Of a stretch of 64,000 bases of DNA, positions 59,720 to 64,000 are shown piece by piece. The DNA lies in the NCBI GenBank assembly GCA_023407175.1, contig JAEYMU010000012.1, positions 372,001-436,000 on the forward strand. Reading direction: 5' to 3'. How positions within the stretch are numbered: the stretch's first letter is position 1; the number at the start of each line of letters is the position of its first letter. The position numbers were made by a program, and so were the translations under genes. This DNA is from Bacillota bacterium (GTDB lineage Bacteria; Bacillota_A; Clostridia; Lachnospirales; Lachnospiraceae). The notes under the pieces were generated by a model. It searched no databases and was not told where the DNA came from. It saw only the letters and a program-made list of their open reading frames with translations.

Positions 59720-62659
59720 TTACTTCATCAGGCTCTTGACTTCCTTGAACAGCTCCCTGTTCTCCATGATCCTGGCCTCATTGCCAATAACACAGATATT
59801 ACCGGCATCGAGTACTGCCCGGATCAGCTTGTTCTGTTCCCTGATTGCCTCGATCGTTACGCCAAGTACCTCATCCCGCTCGGTCTGCAGTTCCTCCTCC
59901 GAGATTCCGGCCAGATACATGCTAAGAGAACGCTTTCCCATGGACTGCGGCGTTAACGGCGCATCCAGTGAGCTGAAGGTTCCAATGATATATTTTGTAA
60001 TGTCCCTTTCCTCTGCCGTAAAATTGCTTACATACTCGGGTATTCTTTCGTATATTTGATTTGTATCCCCTAAGTTAGGATCGCGGTAAGAGGTAAAATA
60101 GGCATCTCCGTCCACACCTGAAAAGCCGCACATACAGCCATAGGCTCCGCCCTTAACACGTACATTAAGCCACAGATAATCAAAGCTTAAGATCGTCTTT
60201 AATACCTTCAAAGCTCCGGTATACCGATACCCTGCCTTGATAAAATTACCTGTTCTTGCCACATACTGGACCTGCATAGCTGTCTTAAATCCCTCATTCA
60301 GACACTCCGGCTTAAGAGCAGAGGTATCGTAGGGGGCAAAGAGGGCACTGTCGGCCTTAAGCGGCAAACCGGAATAAAAGGCGGGCAGCTTTTCTTCAAA
60401 GCGGCTGTAGCCCTCATCATCTGCAGTGATGCTGACCAGAAGATTACTCCTGGTAAAAATCATCTGCATCAATTCCTTCATTTTGGCAATTGCCTTAACT
60501 CCCTTCTCGGAGAAATTGTCAGCCAGATCCTCTATAAATTTATAGAAAGCAATGCCTGTCGTAGTTTCCTTGAATAAACCATGCTCCGAATAATAAGACA
60601 TAGCGCGGTCCACTGCTACTGAGTGTCCGGCAGAATTAAAATGCATCTGGAGCTTTGACTTGATCTCATCCACAATTTCCTTCAACCGCTTGGTGTCACC
60701 ATGCTTTGTATGGAACAGTATCTCCTGAATTAAACGGAAGGCCTCCGAAAGCTCGTCATAAAGCACCTTGGTACTAATCTCAAAGACCGGATCATATTGT
60801 TCAGAGCTGCCCTTTACTGCAAAGCTGATGACATTCGTTCCAATACCTCCGGTATGGATATTAATTTCATTGGATAAATCCAGGTACGTGTAATGCTCTG
60901 TATCGACATAACCAAGGACGAAGGACAGCAGGGAGGTATAGGGCAAAAGCTCCTTGGGTACCTCCTTTACACTGAACAGCAAACGTACATAAGCTATTTT
61001 ATTGGTATAAACATTATGCTGGATAACCTTGACTCCGTCAATCAGATGCTCTGTATTATATAAAGGCCTGATTTTTTTATCAATATCCTCCCGGGTTAAA
61101 AGAGGAATACTCTCTAATTCTTCCTTAGTAGACGGTATTTCCTGGTACTCCTTTAATTTAGCCGTCTCCTCTATAATCCGCCCAAGCTCCTCCTTCGACA
61201 GGGTTGCCTTATAGGCGGCCAGCTTATTCTTCAGTAGCTCCTCCTTTTCCTTCCCAAATCCCTGCTTCGGCTTTAAAATCACCAGGGAGGCATGGGGATT
61301 CTCCAGTAAATATTCCTTGATGATTTTTTCATAATAACCGGTACCGATTTTGTCCTTTAAAAAGGTATAGCCTGTAGAGTCCTTAAGGTGCAGGAAGGGC
61401 TTTCTGTCATCATGCAGCCAGCTGCCCATCGCACGCAGTCCATATAGCAGTCCCTTGGGAAACTGCCCATAATCTGCTTCCCTGTATTTGAATTCATAGA
61501 AATTGATTGCCGCCCGGAGGGATTTTTCCTCCACGCCCTCTGCAACCAGCCTGGCTAAAACATCCCGGACAATGCCGATCATCTTATCCTTCTTCTCCTC
61601 CTCGGAATTCTTAGCGATGATGGTAAAGGTCGGCTGAAGTATCTCATCCTCGTAGCTTCCCAGTATATCCCTGCCAATTCCGGCATCCAGCAGCGCCTGC
61701 TTGATCGGCGCACCGGGAGCCTGAAGAAGAACATAGTCAAGTATCTGAAAGGTTAAGCTGAGCTCCTTATCAAGAGAATTCCCTACGACCAGATTGAGGC
61801 TTAAATAGGTGTTATCTGAAATCCCCTCCTCTTCGCTTAAGGAATAGCTGGCCTTTTGCTCCCGCAGGGCGGAAAAGCTCTTTTGAAGCTTTACCTGGGA
61901 GTCAACCGTAAGCCGGTCATACTGGTTTAAATATTCCTTATCGAGCCAATTCAACCGCTCTGCAAAATCCATATCGCCATAAAGATAGATATAGCTGTTC
62001 GAGGGATGATAATAGGTTCTGTGGAAATCTAAAAATTCCTCATAGGTAAGTTCAGGAATGAAATCCGGGTCACCGCCGGACTCGACTCCATAAGCCGTAT
62101 CCGGGAATAAGGAATTTTGTATCATGCGGTACAGCATAGATTCCGGTGAAGAGAAGGCACCCTTCATCTCATTATAAACAACACCGTTGAGCTTAAGCTC
62201 TCCGTCTTCCTTCTCCAGCTCATAATGCCAGCCCTCCTGCTTAAATATCTCCTTCCTCTGATAGATATTCGGATAAAGCACCGCATCCATATAAACATGC
62301 ATCAGATTCTTGAAATCCTGGTCGTTGATACTGGCCACCGGATAAACCGTCTTATCCGGATAGGTCATTGCATTCAGAAATGTATTGAGCGAGCCCTTGG
62401 CCAGCTCAACAAAGGGGTCCTTGGCCGGAAAATTCTTCGAGCCGCAGAGCACTGAATGCTCAATAATATGGGCAACCCCGGTACTATTCGCCGGCGGTGT
62501 GCGAAATCCAATCGAAAAAACCTTATTATTATCATCATTTGCAATAATTGCTACTCTTGCACCTGTTTTCTTGTGTATCAACAATCTTCCAATCCCATTG
62601 ACATCCTCCAGTTTTTCCTCAAATAGCATTTCATATGAGGAAGGAATTTCAAATTTCAT
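59720..62659 (-). CDS. M16C metallopeptidase (presequence-protease/HypA type)
   Basis: 979 residues, the usual size of single-chain M16C enzymes. The inverted zinc motif HIIEH is at about residue 48 (STGVAHIIEHSVLCGS), with the downstream Glu in NGVVYNEMKGAFSSPE. Four M16 domains and a hinge follow. It degrades peptides of limited length inside the cell; there is no signal peptide. The ATG at 62659 has GGAGG 8 nt upstream; an upstream ATG at 62674 overlaps it. It is divergent from the cold-shock gene. Confidence 0.95.
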   Translation of the reverse strand: MKFEIPSSYEMLFEEKLEDVNGIGRLLIHKKTGARVAIIANDDNNKVFSIGFRTPPANSTGVAHIIEHSVLCGSKNFPAKDPFVELAKGSLNTFLNAMTYPDKTVYPVASINDQDFKNLMHVYMDAVLYPNIYQRKEIFKQEGWHYELEKEDGELKLNGVVYNEMKGAFSSPESMLYRMIQNSLFPDTAYGVESGGDPDFIPELTYEEFLDFHRTYYHPSNSYIYLYGDMDFAERLNWLDKEYLNQYDRLTVDSQVKLQKSFSALREQKASYSLSEEEGISDNTYLSLNLVVGNSLDKELSLTFQILDYVLLQAPGAPIKQALLDAGIGRDILGSYEDEILQPTFTIIAKNSEEEKKDKMIGIVRDVLARLVAEGVEEKSLRAAINFYEFKYREADYGQFPKGLLYGLRAMGSWLHDDRKPFLHLKDSTGYTFLKDKIGTGYYEKIIKEYLLENPHASLVILKPKQGFGKEKEELLKNKLAAYKATLSKEELGRIIEETAKLKEYQEIPSTKEELESIPLLTREDIDKKIRPLYNTEHLIDGVKVIQHNVYTNKIAYVRLLFSVKEVPKELLPYTSLLSFVLGYVDTEHYTYLDLSNEINIHTGGIGTNVISFAVKGSSEQYDPVFEISTKVLYDELSEAFRLIQEILFHTKHGDTKRLKEIVDEIKSKLQMHFNSAGHSVAVDRAMSYYSEHGLFKETTTGIAFYKFIEDLADNFSEKGVKAIAKMKELMQMIFTRSNLLVSITADDEGYSRFEEKLPAFYSGLPLKADSALFAPYDTSALKPECLNEGFKTAMQVQYVARTGNFIKAGYRYTGALKVLKTILSFDYLWLNVRVKGGAYGCMCGFSGVDGDAYFTSYRDPNLGDTNQIYERIPEYVSNFTAEERDITKYIIGTFSSLDAPLTPQSMGKRSLSMYLAGISEEELQTERDEVLGVTIEAIREQNKLIRAVLDAGNICVIGNEARIMENRELFKEVKSLMK

Positions 62660-62923
62660 GCTGCTGACCTCCATCTTTTATCACATATTATTATTAAGCA
62701 CACTGCTATTTTCTTATCTAATAAGTATGTTAATATGTAGTATATACTTATTCATATTAACATAGAAACATTAATTTGTCATTTATTATGAAAACTTTCA
62801 CATTAAGGAAGGGGATCCAATCTCCTCCAGAAGGCCGAAATTGATCTTATAAAAATTAAAAGCTGAAATTAATCCAAGATAATTAAAATGATAGTAATTA
62901 TTACAAAATATAACAAAAGAAGT

Positions 62924-62952
62924 TTGACATTTCACTTAATTTATGTTAAATT
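62924..62952 (+). promoter_or_regulatory. Sigma-A promoter of the cold-shock gene
   Basis: TTGACA (62924-62929), 17 nt, TAAATT (62947-62952), with TATACT directly after. The transcript would have a leader of about 45 nt. Other parts of 62660-63008 hold nothing I recognise. Confidence 0.65.
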
Positions 62953-63008
62953 TATACTAACATTACTAATGGTGGTAATGTATTATGATTATGTCTTAGG
63001 AGGCTCTT

Positions 63009-63209
63009 ATGAAGACGGGAACAGTAAAATGGTTTAATGCAAAAAAAGGTTTTGGGTTTATATCCGACGAAGCAGGAAACGACGTATTCGTACACTTTTC
63101 CGCGCTGCAGATGGATGGCTTTAAAGTTCTTGAAGAAGGAGAAAAGGTATCGTTTGAAGTAGTTCAGGGTGAAAAGGGTCCCCAGGCTGCAAACGTAACC
63201 AAACTGTAA
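63009..63209 (+). CDS. Cold-shock protein (CspA family)
   Basis: 66 residues, full length for the family. RNA-binding motifs RNP1 (KGFGFIS) and RNP2 (VFVHFSAL) lie in a five-strand OB fold starting [16 protein letters not shown]. It binds single-stranded RNA or DNA and melts secondary structure. TAGGAGG lies 7 nt before the ATG. It is monocistronic, ending at the terminator at 63291. Confidence 0.97.
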   Translation: MKTGTVKWFNAKKGFGFISDEAGNDVFVHFSALQMDGFKVLEEGEKVSFEVVQGEKGPQAANVTKL

Positions 63210-63290
63210 TTACAACGAATAAAATAATTTTTATAAATAGATATAGAAACATATTTTAATAGTTGTTAAATCAAGACCAAAACATAAAAT

Positions 63291-63331
63291 GCAAAAGAGT
63301 CTGTTCCGAAATCGGAACAGACTCTTTTTTA
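63291..63331. terminator. Bidirectional intrinsic terminator
   Basis: AAAAGAGTCTGTTCCG-AAAT-CGGAACAGACTCTTTT, 16 perfect base pairs, with T-runs in both directions. It serves csp and the convergent GH13 gene. Confidence 0.95.
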
Positions 63332-63366
63332 CGGCATACAGTTAACTCAATATGAGTAACTTTATT

Positions 63367-64000
63367 TCATTCAATGCGGTATACCTTTGCTTCATAGGCC
63401 CTGATTTTCTCCAGCGCATCCTCCCTGTAGTTACTGATCAGTAAGGTATACCTGTCTTCCTTTAATAGGTCCGCAGCTTCATAGGTCAAGGTTTCTTTTG
63501 TAAAATTGCAGATTACCAGCAGTTTATTCTGCTCAAATGTCCGTGTATAAACATAAAGCTGTTCACTCTCCGGCAGCAATAATTCATAGCTTCCATATAC
63601 AATAATATCATTCTCATGCCTTAGCCGGATTAATTCCTTATAATAATGATAAACGGAAGAGTCATCCTCCACCTGGTCCGACGCATTCACCACGGTATAA
63701 TTCGGGTTAACTTCAATCCAGGGGATTCCGGCTGTAAAGCCGGCATTGGAGGCTTCGTTCCACTGTATCGGAGTTCTGGCGTTATCCCTGCTGATATGCT
63801 TAAGATATTGCAGCATCAGCTCCGGTGCAATATTGCGTTGTTCTACGTATTCCTTATATGCGTTGAAGGATTCAATATCCCGGTACTGCTCCAGCCGGTC
63901 AAAATACGCATTTGTCATCCCCAGCTCCTCTCCCTGGTAGATATAGGGTGTTCCCCGCATCATATGCAGACAGGTCGCCAGCATTTTGGCAGACAGCTCA
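63367..64000 (-). CDS. GH13 alpha-glucosidase / oligo-1,6-glucosidase type (5' part beyond window)
   Basis: The C-terminal 210 residues are visible; the frame stays open to base 64000. RGTPYIYQGEELGMTNAYF and ISRDNARTPIQWNEASNAGFTAGIPWIEVNPNY are hallmarks of the GH13_31 group (oligo-1,6-glucosidase, alpha-glucosidase, trehalose-6-phosphate hydrolase). DNARTPIQW carries the conserved Asp region after the catalytic triad, which itself lies outside the window. The last 80 residues are the beta-sandwich C domain. The substrate is uncertain among alpha-1,6 and alpha-1,4 glucosides. No signal can be judged without the N-terminus. Confidence 0.93.
   Translation of the reverse strand, partial: ELSAKMLATCLHMMRGTPYIYQGEELGMTNAYFDRLEQYRDIESFNAYKEYVEQRNIAPELMLQYLKHISRDNARTPIQWNEASNAGFTAGIPWIEVNPNYTVVNASDQVEDDSSVYHYYKELIRLRHENDIIVYGSYELLLPESEQLYVYTRTFEQNKLLVICNFTKETLTYEAADLLKEDRYTLLISNYREDALEKIRAYEAKVYRIE

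Overview
The window looks like the chromosome of an anaerobic, plant-polysaccharide-degrading Firmicute of the Lachnospiraceae type. The reasons are the strong AGGAGG-type ribosome sites with frequent TTG and GTG starts, the yqzL-recO-era neighbourhood, a one-chain glycyl-tRNA synthetase, pyruvate phosphate dikinase, YesM/YesN two-component proteins, DUF4358 and DUF4179 proteins, and GH5/GH43 enzymes with CBM3 modules. No rRNA, tRNA or CRISPR array was seen. All family assignments were made by eye from motifs.

Region by region. 1-4.8 kb: the end of a MarR regulator, then a leftward operon of ECF sigma factor, membrane anti-sigma candidate, DUF4358 lipoprotein, MBOAT O-acyltransferase and DHHW/AlgJ-like protein, which together look like a regulated surface-glycan acylation unit. 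4.8-8.2 kb: endonuclease IV, then a rightward three-gene operon of HAD phosphatase, kinase-like protein and membrane protein with no recognised function. 8.2-17.3 kb: a hemicellulose/cellulose locus. A leftward operon (two near-duplicate GH43 enzymes, a membrane-anchored binding protein, a solute-binding lipoprotein) faces an AraC regulator and a multidomain secreted GH5. Matched operator-promoter modules lie on both sides of araC. 17.3-20.3 kb: an ABC-2 exporter trio behind a leader ORF and a terminator. 20.3-22.9 kb: a radical SAM DNA-repair protein under a LexA-like box, a secreted repeat protein and a broken ParE toxin. 22.9-33.1 kb: a sugar system of binding protein, RbsA-type ATPase, RbsC-type permease and sorbitol-type dehydrogenase, followed by a second binding protein in an operon with a YesM kinase and a YesN regulator. 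33.3-37.6 kb: a second ECF sigma/anti-sigma pair and a GH5-CBM3-CBM3 cellulase. 38.2-39.6 kb: a TetR regulator and a CPBP protease.

39.9-52.5 kb is an AT-rich accessory island. It holds a truncated large serine recombinase, a truncated DUF5688 gene, an HNH protein and what looks like a defence cluster. The cluster has a four-gene SEC-C / RES NADase / winged-helix-like / DUF4365 operon, two PD-(D/E)XK-like proteins, and a Ser/Thr kinase translationally coupled to an unknown protein. A conserved intergenic element of about 200 bp recurs at gene-block boundaries like a cassette spacer. A 21-bp direct repeat joins the 3' end of ppdK to the recombinase remnant, and 16 bp of it recur at 35.1 kb, suggesting integration at ppdK.

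52.5-64 kb returns to core genes: ppdK, glyS, a lipoprotein, recO, yqzL-like, era, an M16 peptidase, a cold-shock protein and the end of a GH13 alpha-glucosidase. The most original candidates are the RES/DUF4365 operon and its cassette-like spacers, the kinase pair, the HAD/kinase-like/membrane operon, the AraC operator modules, the LexA box on the radical SAM gene, and the duplicated regulatory module of the sugar transporter.
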